Source: Lethocerus indicus
Taxonomy: Eukaryota; Arthropoda; Insecta; Hemiptera; Belostomatidae
Length of the DNA: 64,000 nucleotides
Assembly (NCBI GenBank): GCA_019843655.1
Contig: JACDQD010000103.1
Coordinates: 496,001-560,000, forward strand
Direction of reading: 5' to 3'
The notes under the pieces are model-generated. The model did not search any database and was not told the DNA's origin. It worked only from the letters and a program-made list of their open reading frames with translations. How positions within the stretch are numbered: position 1 is the first letter of the stretch; each line of letters begins with the position of its first letter. The translations under genes and the position numbers were made by a program. Below, in pieces: positions 10,394 to 22,033 of the stretch.

Positions 10394-12610
10394 ATTCTTT
10401 ATACAACAATAACAAATATTTTTCTATATTTTTTCTGGTTAAAATTCGTACACAATTCTGAGTTCTACAACAACGGACGGCAAACCGCAACAATTCATCT
10501 TATAATAATTAAAAACCGGGCTTATTTCTGCAGTCAACAACGGTACAAATATTAGGAGTCTAATCTGATATTATAATTTATACAAGTGTCAATTTCTTCG
10601 AAGTAAATTTTTTTTTTTATAATGCACAATAAATTCTCCTTTGAGCCTTATAAAGGACATGTGAGCGTCTGCAGTGGATTATAGCTTGCAAAATACAAAT
10701 CGTTCACTTGGGCACATAAATCGTTGGCAGCCGGCGATTACCCGGCCGATTCGGAAGTCCGCGCCAACGGGAAACGAGAAATAAACATAAATATTCATAT
10801 GGCGGTGGTTAGAGTTGGCCATCGCCCATTGCAGCTTTCAACGGACGCAATTAACGTCGATCAACGTACGGATTCGAAAGCTCTATTTGAACAAACCCGT
10901 TTTCAAGCCCCTGCCACTTCATATCGTTGTATTTGGTCACAACATGTACAATGAGCGGTGATATATTTCGATATATATATATTAGGAACAAGAATGCGTG
11001 TTGTACAGCATTGCCTTCATGAAATGCACTTGTAATAGAATGAAATGGTACATTATTACTCTGAAATTACAGTTTATGTCAATTTCAGTTCATTAACCTC
11101 GACGGCTTGGACTTCGCCGCTGACAAAAAATTATTTTAACTAGGACAAATTTAGGCGGATATAAACACGGGCGACGGCTTAATTAATTTCCCAAAATGAT
11201 GTATTGAAATTAAAAAGTCCAATCTATATTCCGGGCGAAAGCTGATTAGTCGTTAACAATTAACAGGCTAAATAATTGAAGGGCGTAAAACGAACGGCGT
11301 TGGAGCTCTTCGGGGAAGAAGGAAAAAAAAACGTAATTAACTCGGATTTAATTTGACTCGTAAAATATGCCAATAACATCGACTTGTTATAGCGAATGCG
11401 TTAAGAGGTGTCGATATCATTAAATCGGCTTTAAACATTAACTGCCTTGCGTAGTTCAACATTAATTGGGGAACGTTTTGAGTACATTTTTTTTCTGAAA
11501 TTGTTTATTTCTAAACAGGAGTTGCGTCACCTGCAGTTAATGAATAATGAACTGTTCCACTTGAGCTATTTACTTATTAATTTTATTTTCGCAGAATCAA
11601 CCGTTCAAATAATCCTGTCCTGAACGTTTTCAGAGATTTTTTTCATACAACACAAAAAATCAATTTAAAAAAGTTTTATGCAGAAGGACTATGTTTTTTA
11701 CCTCCAGAGATATAGTAATGGCATGATTCATGCATCAAGAAACACATACAGTATTAATGTTTTTAGTGGTTTAAAGACATTTTTTATTCACAGGTTCTTT
11801 AACACTAACTTCTGAACTAATTTTTCCATCCATTTTTTGGTTCATTCTTTGGTGTCCTCTTGGAATATCCTTTAAGGATAAATTCCTTTGAGGATGAATT
11901 AGTTTTCCGAATGGAATTATTTTGAAATATCCGTGTGAAAGTATTGATAAAAAATTAAGTATACGGAATATTTACGATTACTATTCATTGTATAAATAAT
12001 TACTTTTGACAAGATTCGGCAGTTTGACAATTTTATTCTATTGAATCTGGATAAAATTGGAGAATTTAGTTTAATTCGGTTCTCTGTAAACGCTGTTTCA
12101 GCGAGGCTTAGAGAGTTCTGAGCAATTGAATAAAGTATGAATGTCAGTACGAAATCCTCTTATAGGGCCGCCGCCCCGACCGCGAAAGGCGTCTCAGGGG
12201 TTGAACCGGGCTTTGATTGGGGTTCAATTACACGAATAATTGCCCCCCTCTCAGTTAGGATGAATCGAGTTTTACAACCCCGCGGAATCGGTTAAAGCGT
12301 CGGATGAATTGGGCTCGAACGCCCATTCATTATTCACCGACCGGCCGTTTAATCGGCACGAACGAATCGTTAGTTAAACGGCGATTGAAATATAAAACGG
12401 GACAGGGTGAGTACTGATCGAAAGGTCGGGTTGCGGTCTACTAGTTCTAACGATACTTGCACTACATTTGAATATATCTCGTCCAGAGCTTCAAAAGAGA
12501 CGGACGTTTAGTGGATAAAATCAGAAAATATTCCACAATTTCCCCCTGAACGTAGAGCGAGGGTAATCACTATGCATTCCTCAGTACAGCAAATTACTTG
12601 CATAGCGAAC
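10394..12610. other. Unassigned sequence
   Basis: AT-rich DNA with no repeat shared inside the window. A 76-codon frame at 10724-10954 has a reasonably mixed composition but no recognisable domain. At 11866-11898 two short near-copies of ttctttgaggataaatt-like sequence sit side by side. Confidence 0.4.
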
Positions 12611-12932
12611 AGTCTTAACGATACTGTGGGTTCGTGACGTTTCTGTCTCCTCTCGCCGGTTCGGTCTCTTTTGCTAGACCGGTTTGTCGGCCGCTCGCCA
12701 TCTTCAGTAGCGGAGTTCAAGACGAAACCAGCGAGGTGGAAAAAACAGAGACACAACAAATCTACGGTATTCGATAATAAATAATTACAGCATAATATGA
12801 AGATGGCGAGCAGCGGAAACCGGTCTAGCAGAAGACACCAAACCGGCGAGAGGAGACAGAAACATCACGAAACTACAGTATTCCAACCCCTCGCAGACCA
12901 CAAAACAGGTATATTAAATTAGTCTTAACGAT
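12611..12932 (+). repeat. HP-1 copy with perfect 12-bp target duplication
   Basis: AGTCTTAACGAT occurs at 12611-12622 and again at 12921-12932, exactly flanking the element 12623-12920 (298 bp). The left arm begins ACTGTGGGTTCGTGACG, without a tail. The right arm ends in ACTACAGTATTCC and continues into the tail to TATATTAAATT. The loop contains a partial repeat of gcgaggtgg and an AT-rich spacer. This copy fixes both element ends. Confidence 0.88.
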
Positions 12933-13764
12933 TTTACGATTTCAATTTCGACCTATTTTTGTTGTTTAAAGCGATAAAAATTTTAAAATACTATTCTTCC
13001 AACACTGTCCAATAACGTCTAAGTATCTGCCTTCTGGTGTCGGGTTAGGCCAAAATAACCGTATTTCAATAAAAGGAAAACTCGAAAACTAGAAAATTAG
13101 AAATTTAATATAGAATGACATCAATTCCTCGTAACGAATAAACGTCTTGAAACCGTGCTCGGCGGTCGACGCTGATTTATTACTGAGGATGGGGAGAGGC
13201 TGAATAAACCCTCTGGAGAATTCAAATAAACTGCGAACGGATGCGAATTTATACGGAACGAGTCGGTTCGCTATGAATCAAACAGCGGTGCAATTATCTC
13301 CGGCTAATCCTGGAGCACTCCACGAATTCTGTCGAGTCTCGACCAGTGACTAATTCCGTGCTCTCCCCGCAGTAACGGGATTAGTTGCGGATAAGGGTCT
13401 CTTAAACCCCCCCAGTACATAATACCCGTCCGAATGCAAATTCAATTCAGTCCTGTACTAATATTCTTAGGCGGGTTCCCGAATTTCGGACCTCGAAATT
13501 CGGCCGTGAGTTATGCAGGAAACAAGTTACGTGTTTTGCTTTCCAGCCATTTGTGGCTCAATATTATTGCCGATCCAATTGTAGGAATCGGACTCGAGAA
13601 TCGTCTCCAGAGTGAACATTCCCACCTACAGATATTCAACAGCAATTAGTTTGATTTTTATAATATCCGAATATCACTTTTATGCCAGGATTATTTATAG
13701 AATATAAGTAAAAAATAATGGTCACAAGACAACGAGGTAGGCTCGGGTTGAAAATTGGAATGAC

Positions 13765-13832
13765 ACGGCGCTCATTGATACCCGACCCGCCGAACCCGAC
13801 TGTCGTGCGGGTTATGCCCTAACTGGCGCCGT
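13765..13832 (-). repeat. tRL-A SINE-like repeat
   Basis: The core has paired ends ACGGCG/CGCCGT and gacccgccgaacccgactgtcgtgcggg. The high-coordinate flank (attcaacattaataagtcc) recurs after the 42688 copy, so the repeat extends at least 25 bp beyond the core on its 5' side. Confidence 0.6.
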
Positions 13833-15018
13833 ATTCATTCAACATTAATAAGTCCCGTAAGCGTCTTTCGGGGTTAAAATCCGAACAAAAATGAGACCGA
13901 ATGACGACAGAATGGGACGTCTAAATATTTATACCATAATTAAGGGCTGAACTACCGGCAGACTCAATGGACGCCGACGAATTGGGGCCCTATTGAACCG
14001 AGCTTAATTTCAAGCCACCGGGACTTAATATCGTATTTCATCAGCTCTGAATTTGAAAAGGAAGCATCACGTCTGAATATTGAAAGGGGGGAAAAGGCTC
14101 TTTCCTTAAGAACTGGACTCTGAATGCGTACAGTACACTGTTTAATGTATCAGATATACTTGTAATGTATTCAAATATTCAGTAATATTAGGGGGGTGAA
14201 TATCGGTTCACTCCGGGAATTTATTTTCTCATTTATTAAATTCCTTTGTTTTTTCTCGAATATTCCATATTCTAAAGACATAAAATATTACCACCCTCCA
14301 TCATTATATCCTATAATTAATTTACGTTTATGTTGACTCGTTATAAAAATATCAATTCGTTACGACGATAAGCCCAGGTAATTTATCAGACGGGATTAAA
14401 TAAAGGTAGAATCATGGCTCATTATTCCTGGCTAAGGTAAATAAATTTACAGTTTGGTGATTAATTAAGCAACAATTTATATTCCTCAAATGTTTTGCAA
14501 AACTCAATGTTGACTACACGGAACAACATTTTTATGTTAGTGTGAAATCGACTGAAGCATTCTGTGGGTTGAAGATCAGAGTTACCGCAGAGTACATCCC
14601 TCTCTGGAGACCTGAGCTCTTCTTGGAGATGATTGAGATGATTATAGGAGGGTTCCTAAGTGACTTTGGATGGCAATTAACGCTGCTTAGCGGCTCGCGT
14701 TTAGTGTTAATTATCCGGATGCGGATATTAGCCGGTGGCGGAGCGCAACTGAGCAGGCGCCCTCCCCCCCCCCCCGTTTGGACATTAACTTCGCTAATTT
14801 ATACGGCTGGCAGGCATTATCTTCAGCCGGCTTAGTGCACACTCCCGGACTTAGTTCGGGGTCGCCTACGAGGGGACGATCCCCGAACGTCTCGCCGACT
14901 TTCTTAACGGCCTTTAACTATTGCACGTGTACGATATTGCCCCGTTAACCGAATGAACGGTTCGCGGGAGTTCGCTGCGGGGCCGCAATTCTCACGTCTT
15001 CACTGTTCTCTTCCCGAA

Positions 15019-15042
15019 TTGGTATGAAGAACTTCATACCAA
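15019..15042. other. Perfect 24-nt hairpin
   Basis: TTGGTATGAAG, AA, CTTCATACCAA: an 11-bp stem with a 2-nt centre. It is not part of a family seen here. Confidence 0.8.
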
Positions 15043-15113
15043 TAATGTCACTTCATCATGAACTTCATCACACGTATAAAATGTGTACGTTTCATTGGGA
15101 ATGGAAAATAAGG

Positions 15114-15215
15114 AACCCGCACGACAGACGGGCTTGGCGGGTCCGGCATCAGTGCGCCGTGTCATTCTAATTCCCGAAGCTAAGTCTCGTTCAGCCACAA
15201 TTAGTTTTTTTTTTT
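15114..15215 (+). repeat. tRL-A SINE-like repeat, 5'-truncated
   Basis: It lacks the first third of the tRNA-like core but keeps CCCGCACGACAGACGGG and GCGCCGT. The body attctaattcccgaagctaa and then cacaattag continues to a run of T (15206-15215). A LINE fragment on the minus strand lies 47 bp further on. This copy shows that most other copies are on the minus strand. Confidence 0.65.
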
Positions 15216-15261
15216 ATTCTGTACAATCAACACGAATGCTATAAGTACAAATATTTTTTTT

Positions 15262-15573
15262 AACTTCGGGAACCGGGATTTTGCGACTTCGTCGACTATG
15301 TTGAGGTCATGGTGGATTGTGTGGTCAGAAACATACCGGGGGAGCATTAAGGACGGTACGAAGGACTTTTGACTGGAATCTCTGGATGGGAGCGATGTCG
15401 CATGTCTTGGTGGAACCCAGCATAGCTCTATATATCCGTGTCTGTTTAAGTATCGCTTTTTATCCTGTCAGTTTGTTACTTAAGGTCAATTTTGATGTCC
15501 GTTTTAGTAACGGTCTTAAAAGTCCAAATTTTCTGTTTAAATCGATTCTTTTGAGTCGGGTATGGGGACTCCA
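15262..15573 (-). mobile_element. Jockey-like LINE fragment, longest RT part
   Basis: On the minus strand it runs from TGGAGTCCCCATACCC through the ITKTDIKIDL segment and an internal piece, then the FQSKVLRTVLNAP-like and HTIHHDLNIVDEVAKSRFP segments of the reverse transcriptase C-terminal region. Frames are interrupted. The insert around 15415-15470 also holds additional sequence (tatataga and neighbours) absent from the 40 kb copy. Non-functional. Confidence 0.75.
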
Positions 15574-15944
15574 CGTGTGTGTAAATTTAAATTTTTGTTC
15601 TATTGACGCCGTCACTGATTAAGTCACAGTGGGAAAGTCGTCACGAAAACGTAAGGATGAATAAAAAGAGAAAACTTCGTGCTGAGAAAAAGCACGTACT
15701 GTCTTTCGTTTCGTCGTATTTTCAGGAGTCGGAGTGTAATTTAAAAATAATAAACAATATTTCCGAAACTACTAATTAATTACGAACAAATTAATAATTT
15801 ACTGTATTCTGAAGGCGTACAGATTGGAGATAACTCCTACAGAATTCAAACACTGCACTCTATGATCCTAAGTAAAATAGTTAATGTATGAATTCTCCAT
15901 CAAAAGTACATAGGAGTTGTGGTATCGCAATGTCACTAAATATA

Positions 15945-16165
15945 GGTTGTCCCAAAATTAACGCAATATTTGACTTTGCCACCATTCTGCAGTAAAGTTT
16001 GCAACCTTATTAAAAAACCGTTTGACAGCTAATAGTTTAGGATTAGTAGAAATGGAGCGTTACGCGATAGAACAACGTGTATTCGTTGTTGAACAATATT
16101 TCAAAAATAATGAAAATTTCGCAGCCACAGTTCGATTCAAATCTTGCGTTAATTTTGGGACACCG
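15945..16165 (+). mobile_element. mar-B: mariner-type deletion element
   Basis: A 221 bp element with inverted ends (GGTTGTCCCAAAATTAACGC and its complement), flanked by TA on both sides. From 16051 a frame reads MERYAIEQRVFVVEQYFKNN, then ENFAATVRF, the typical N-terminal start of a mariner-group transposase with the beginning of its helix-turn-helix. The rest is deleted and the right end follows immediately. A longer deletion copy is at 45517. Confidence 0.85.
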
Positions 16166-16966
16166 TATATAATTAAAACATTGTAGTGGCGACTTAAAAT
16201 AATAGGAAAAGGAAAGAAGATGTTCACGAGGAAGACCTCACGTTTCTCCCGCGGATCTTATTAAACAACTTTCGTAATTATTTTTTATGGAATAAATCAC
16301 TTGATGCAAAAGGGTAACATTTTCACTGTATTCGGACGAAATTCAAGAATAACGAGGCTGTATATTTTTGTTTACTTCATTCTCTTTTCTGGGCGGCATT
16401 CGCCACCAAATTGAAAGTTTTGTTCCGAATATTGCCAGGGTTCTTTAAACTTAAAGTCTGAACAAAAGTCCCTCATCATCGGGTATAACTTCACAGCTGA
16501 GCGCCCAGAAACTACAAAACTGCGGGGATTTCAGTGCGCGAAGCAACTTGAAACGCAGTTTCGAGACATATCCAGACCGGGTATATCCTTAAGCGACTAA
16601 GTTGTGACTGTGGCGGACGGCCAGAACGGCGAAAGCTGATGTGGCGCTTTGAATGCACCGTGTTAAATTTAACACACCGATTGTTGGACCCGGCGTAATC
16701 TTAATGATTCTGATCGAGATCAAAAGACGGGGGTCGCTGTCTTCCCCACGAAGGCCGCTGTAGCGGGGAAGAGGAGGTCCTTTGAAGTCCGAGATGACAC
16801 CGCTTGTAATTGAAACTTAATCGGCTTTGTACCGGAATTTAGTCTCGGCGTAATAATCCATAATACCGTTGAATATAAACAGCTTCGGTCTAGCCCCCCG
16901 GCCGAAACTTGGAGCTTGTTTCAATCCGTTTTAAAAATGGATACTTTTAGGAATCGCAGTCACAGG

Positions 16967-17019
16967 TGGAATCCCCATACCCGACTCAAAAGAAACCGAA
17001 AATTTGAACTTTTAACGAG
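16967..17019 (+). mobile_element. Jockey-like LINE fragment, short
   Basis: About 53 bp from TGGAATCCCCATACCCGACT to the FKTFN-like segment; it shares the fixed 5' boundary and then breaks off. Confidence 0.55.
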
Positions 17020-18046
17020 TCCTTAGAGTACTATCGCTAAATATAATTAATCAGTTTTAATGGCAAGTCTACTATATTTTCCGCAACCCGTAAACTGCTA
17101 CCGTATGGACGTCTCATTCTCGAAGATCATCGTTTCTTGGTTATACTTGAAAACGAGTCAACAATTATATATTCCGATAAGGCGAAACATAATATAGAAA
17201 AGTGAGTTGAATTATGCGAACTTAACGACCGTATAATTTAGAATTTTTCAGCAATGACTTATTAAACCGTTCTTGTTGTCGGTTAGAATGAAATTTGACT
17301 TGGGTCTGCTGGAAATAATAAAATTTTTTTTTTATTATCCCTTTATTAGCCCTTATTAATGCGTCCACCGCAAGAGGAGATCGAGACGCGGAAGAGCGTT
17401 TAATGAACGATGAAATATTTTGATGTTGGGGCTGGGAATAATTTGCAGAATTTTCACCGCAGCGCAGAAGAAAACATAAACTAGAAAACGCGTTGGAAAA
17501 CTCGCCTGTGCCAGGACAGTTGGGCGGTGCGCCGTGAACAGTTTTCCGATTGCTATTGCCAAGACGAATTAAGTTTGACGCCCCGCCAATAATAAACTTC
17601 CCCCTTGTTTCACTTGCGGGATAAAATTGAATTTTTACGGCGCAATATTTTACTTTTCTTATATTTTAATTTTTTTTTTCTTTCCCCTAGAACTTTGGCA
17701 ATGAGACCGGACGAATGTCCCGACGCGGCGGCTAATAACTCTCGGCAGTAAAACAGCGGGTGTATTATTTCGCAGTCGTAAAAAAATTAGTTTCATACTC
17801 AGCCAAAAGTGTTTAATAAGACAGAGGCTATACGCGGTAATAATTTAAAAGTTTTCAGTAAGAATTTCAAGTGCACTTCTTAAATGTAACCGACGGGGAG
17901 ATCATTTTTGAGAACTGTCCGACCGTAATTCAGTCTCGACGAATTTATTTTCCGTTTCAGTGAAATTATGCATTGCATTTTTTGCTGCACATTTTCATAT
18001 TATGCGCACCACTGTAAGGAATTATAAATTAACCTTAACTATAATT
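17020..18046. other. Unassigned sequence
   Basis: AT-rich, no family recognised. A 68-codon minus-strand frame (17356-17562) shows no motif. Confidence 0.45.
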
Positions 18047-18189
18047 ATTTATTATGGAATGCCGTATATTTGTTGTGTTTCTGTTTCCTCTCGCTGGTTT
18101 GGTGGTCTTGAACACCGCTACTGAAGATGGCGAGCGGCTGAAACCGAGACTAAACCATTGCGAGGGTATGTTAAACTATTTATTACGGA
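18047..18189 (+). repeat. HP-1 short copy with 12-bp target duplication
   Basis: ATTTATTATGGA (18047-18058) and ATTTATTACGGA (18178-18189) flank a 119 bp element. It keeps the left arm start (ATGCCGTATATTTGTTGTG), part of the right arm (accgctactgaagatggcg), and a shortened tail ending GGTATGTTAAACT. Loop and most arm sequence are deleted, yet the ends are where they are in long copies. Confidence 0.82.
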
Positions 18190-18785
18190 AGTTATGAAAG
18201 GTCTCGAAGAAGGATTTAATCGCGATTGAATAATTTTAATACACCGTGACCATCGACTAAAGTAACAAGACTTTAATTAGAACTCCTCCCCCCCCCCAAC
18301 ACCAATCAGGGGCGATTTGAGAATACCCTTTAAATGACCGCTTTTACCGAGTACCTGCCCTTATTGCGTAACGGCATTTCGCCACGTTGCGGCATCCCTA
18401 CAACTGCACTTTAAATGGAAATTCGCCTGTTAATCGACCTAAATACAAATGAGTGTGGTGGAATTTACGAGCTCCTCTAGCGATAGATTAAAATTAGAAA
18501 TTGAGTGTAAATCCGCGAATAATTGGTGGTTGTCCTCGTAATTTGTGTATTACAATATTCTGTGTAAATTTAAAGAAAATACCCGATGTCGGATGGAATT
18601 TTAAATTCAATTATTGGTTTCAATTTATTTTATATTTTATACTGTTTTAATGCTGAAGAAATTTACAAAATTATTTTTTGGCGAACGTCTAAACTGCTGG
18701 TATATTTATTAATTCTCCATTACAAATACGGCCAATTGAACGGTTTCCAAATCGATTAACCGTTTATTTAATGTATACATAAAAC

Positions 18786-18883
18786 GTTACAGTATGATTT
18801 AGTTTAACATACCTGTTTTGTGGTCTGCGAGGGGTTGGAATACGAATTGTCTTATGAATTATGTTTGTCTTATAACAAGACAC

Positions 18884-18927
<44 letters not shown>

Positions 18928-19110
18928 GACAAACACCACAGTACAAGTGACACAGTGACAGTGCAGTGAGGATGCTCGAAAAACATCCAAAGTGCCAGCA
19001 GTGACTAATACCGCTACTGAAGATGGCGAGCGGCCGAAATCAGTCTAGCAAAAGAACAAACCAGCGAGAGGAGACAGAAACACCACAAATCTAGGGTGTT
19101 ACAATATGAT
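18786..19110 (-). repeat. HP-1 copy, inverted, with TA-rich loop and 13-bp target duplication
   Basis: GTTACAGTATGAT (18786-18798) and GTTACAATATGAT (19098-19110) flank the element. The tail is on the left (TTAGTTTAACATACC...). The far end stops at AAATCTAGGGT, the tail-less arm terminus. The loop holds a (TA) run of about 40 bp at 18885-18924, followed by catgacaaacaccacagtac, a loop type shared with the 37.6 and 53.4 kb copies. Confidence 0.85.
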
Positions 19111-19439
19111 GTTATTATATAAAATGTAGGAATTTAATAAGCGTTTCTCCCGAACTTCTGCAACGTTCCGATGTAAAGTGACAAAGTGGGTAGAGCGTAC
19201 AAAATGTTTTGTGCCCGTGTTTCTGTCTCTATCCAATATCCGAACCAATATGGCGGCTCGTAGAAATTTACATGGGAATCGCGCCGGTTCTTCCCGATGA
19301 ACTTATTTATAGGAGAGGGAAGGTTTCGGGAACACGAGAACCGCCAACGGTACATATGGGGCCCAGGGAAAGCCCAACGGATGGAAAACCTCCCCACGCA
19401 TTTCCAGCAAATTATTACGCCAAGTAGATACACTCCCTT

Positions 19440-19465
19440 ATTTCCTTATTCGCGAATAAGGAAAT
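19440..19465. other. Perfect 26-bp palindrome
   Basis: A continuous palindrome centred on TTCGCGAA (half-site ATTTCCTTATTCG), with no spacer. Such length without mismatch is unlikely by chance at a given site. It could be a binding site or a cruciform-prone remnant; nothing nearby indicates which. Confidence 0.85.
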
Positions 19466-19900
19466 CAATCTATTATAATACAATTGAATTTATAATATTT
19501 TTCACATCAACTTTGACCATTACAAATAACTGGGTAAAAACGTTTTGGCTAACAGAACGCTTATCAGCCGACGTACCTAAAATCTGGAGGGAAACCATTC
19601 CATAAGTATTGGCTCAAAAATATGCTTATTTATTCATATTTATAAAATAATTTAGCTCTTTTTTCTGTAAATACGAGAAATAACTACGAATAACCGACTG
19701 CGGCCATTGTACGGAACCGGGTTTTAAAATCTGGTTGAATCTACGGACAATGCGGAATTTATACTAAAGGGCGGTCGATTTGAATAAAACGGTAGAATAA
19801 TACCTCGCGATAATATCTCATTTGGTCCCAGTATATGCATAATAAAGCCACCACCGTTCCTTAAAGCCCCGCCGAACGTTTTGAATAATTAAATAGAAAC

Positions 19901-20058
19901 GAAGATTAGAAGACCGTAGATTTCGTGGGTTTCTGTCTCCTCTCACCGTTTTGGTCTTTTGCTAGTCTTCTGTAGCAAAAACCAGACAGAAACACACGAA
20001 ATCTACGGTACTCCAACCCCGGCAGACCACAAAACAGGTGTGTTAAAGAAGATTAAAA
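19901..20058 (+). repeat. HP-1 short copy with 11-bp target duplication
   Basis: GAAGATTAGAA and GAAGATTAAAA flank the element 19912-20047. It retains the left arm start (GACCGTAGATTTCGTGGG) and the right arm end with tail (...ACAGGTGTGTTAAA). The whole middle is collapsed around a ctagtcttctgtagc junction, as if both arms were cut during replication of the hairpin. Confidence 0.8.
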
Positions 20059-20815
20059 TATACATAGAGTGCAGTTTTACGTTACAAAAAGACGTGTTTT
20101 ATTAGTATTCAATCTGGATTTTCAATCAAATATGTACTATCAAATTTTTCAATGTAGATCGATTTCCTCAAAAAGTCATAGCGTGCTCGAATTGTTTACG
20201 ATTGGGTAAATAGGCGCCCAAATATATGGATAAATTCGATTTATTCTATTTTAACGAAATAAACGTCAATCCCTTTTCTTATCAATCAATCCTTGAAATG
20301 GGATTCGGGGTCCGAATGTCGATCCCTCGTTTCCGCTCGGTCCCTGTGAATACCAACTAAGAGGTACCTCGTCTTCTGCCTTAAACGGACTTTGCCCTAC
20401 GGCCGAAGCGCGGGAGATAGGACAAAATATTTTAATAAGTACAAAATTCATCGCGTTGGCGAAACCATATCAGGAGCAAACGATTGGTGCTTTTCCTCCC
20501 GGCGTTCTTTTCTCGATGAGGGGGAAAAATGACCTTTTGCGAAATGTCTGGAAATATTGTACGCTTTAATAGCTACTGGCGATGGAGGGAGCACGAAACC
20601 TAATGGCGGTCAATTATAAACAAGATCGGTGTAGAGAAAATATCCATCGGAGCGATGAGACTTGAAAGAAGACTACGAAATGTGAGCTGAAAAAAATTTT
20701 CTTTCGTTCCATAATGCGACCCTTATTCGTATTGTTCAATATCTATTATGCCTTTATTCTAATTCAGGTTATTTTAAATCTATTTTGTGGTATTTTTATT
20801 TTATATAATTTATTA
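20059..20815. other. Unassigned sequence
   Basis: AT-rich flank, then a GC-richer part around 20270-20420 with chance frames on the minus strand. No shared repeat seen. Confidence 0.4.
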
Positions 20816-21006
20816 TTAGTTGTACCCAAAAGTAATCGACAATTTGATAAGATATATTTTGGTCTCGAGGAGTTCTTCAAGAGGGGAATCGAAAATTTGT
20901 CGATAATATCGGTGAATATATTGTAGATTAATAATTAAAATTTCTTTTTCAGCAAAATAAAATGAATTCCAAAGTCAAAATTTCGATTACTTTTGGGTAC
21001 CCCTAA
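20816..21006 (+). mobile_element. mar-A deletion element
   Basis: 191 bp from TTAGTTGTACCCAAAAGTAA to the inverted end TACTTTTGGGTACCCCTAA. The residual frame reads YFGLEEFFKRGIENLS and then loses the EKWQ segment by a short deletion that shifts the frame. The non-coding part agcaaaataaaatgaattcc is well conserved with the other copies. Confidence 0.82.
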
Positions 21007-21831
21007 TACATTCATGACAGTATTCAATAAGAGATCTCAAATTGAAATACTCTTCTGTTTTCTCACTTTCAACTCGAATATATTTTCGGTCAATATAATA
21101 GATAACAGCATTGCCATTGGGGATGAAATTACCCCTAAATAAGTGATTCCAAATCTAGCCAAATTAGAAATAAAATTGGAATTTAATCGACAGGTTGACA
21201 GTCGGGTGTGTGGGACAGAAGAACACTCCGAATATTATCCGAACGTAATTAATTTTATTGCTCCTCCGGGGCCAATAAAGGCTCGTTATTGCCGGTACGC
21301 CGGTTTACGAGCCAGCCTCTCTCTCTCTGTGTACCTGCTCTAAAAACCTGATGGGGGGGTGGAGAGAACGGTTTCGCTAATAAAACTGGTTTTTATTCTG
21401 GGGCCCCCGTTAGAGGCCCCATATTCGGAGCGCCAAAGCTACGAGTTTCGAAATCAAGTACTCGACATCGTATTAGCTCCAAAATAGGCAGTTACAGCCA
21501 CTTCCTTCGTACGGCTTCTGCTTTACTGGCACACGTTTCGCGAGTCCTTAATGCTCGCCTAACGATCGAATAAACTTTTGTAAACGAATTTTGAAATAGC
21601 ACTCTATATATGAATGATTCCATAGGTGCTTCAATAGATAAGGCAAATATTTGATATAGTCCGAAACATTCTTATTTTTACGATGAAAACTTCACCGCAC
21701 AAAATTGTTAAAACATAATTGTTATCCCACTATTTTGAAAGTAGATTTTAGGATGTGAAAAATTCTGTACGCTTTCAAAATTATTGACCTCTTCGGTTTG
21801 AATTTATTATTGGGGCGAGATTTCTGTTACG

Positions 21832-22033
21832 AATAAAGTTTATCGCAGTGAGGATGCCCCCGAAAAACATCCAAAGTGCCAATAGCGACTGACACCGCTA
21901 CTGAAGTTGGCCGAAACCGGTCTAGCAAAAGACCGAACCGGCGAGAGGAGACAGAAACATCACGAAATCTACGTTATTCCAACCCCTCGCAGGCCACAAA
22001 ACAGGTATGTTAGTTAAACTAAAATAAAGTTTA
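21832..22033 (+). repeat. HP-1 half copy with perfect 11-bp target duplication
   Basis: AATAAAGTTTA lies at 21832-21842 and 22023-22033. The element (21843-22022) starts inside the right half at TCGCAGTGAGGATGCCC, so the whole left arm and loop are missing, and ends with the full tail. A truncated start combined with an intact tail and exact duplications resembles 5'-truncated retroposition. Confidence 0.87.
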
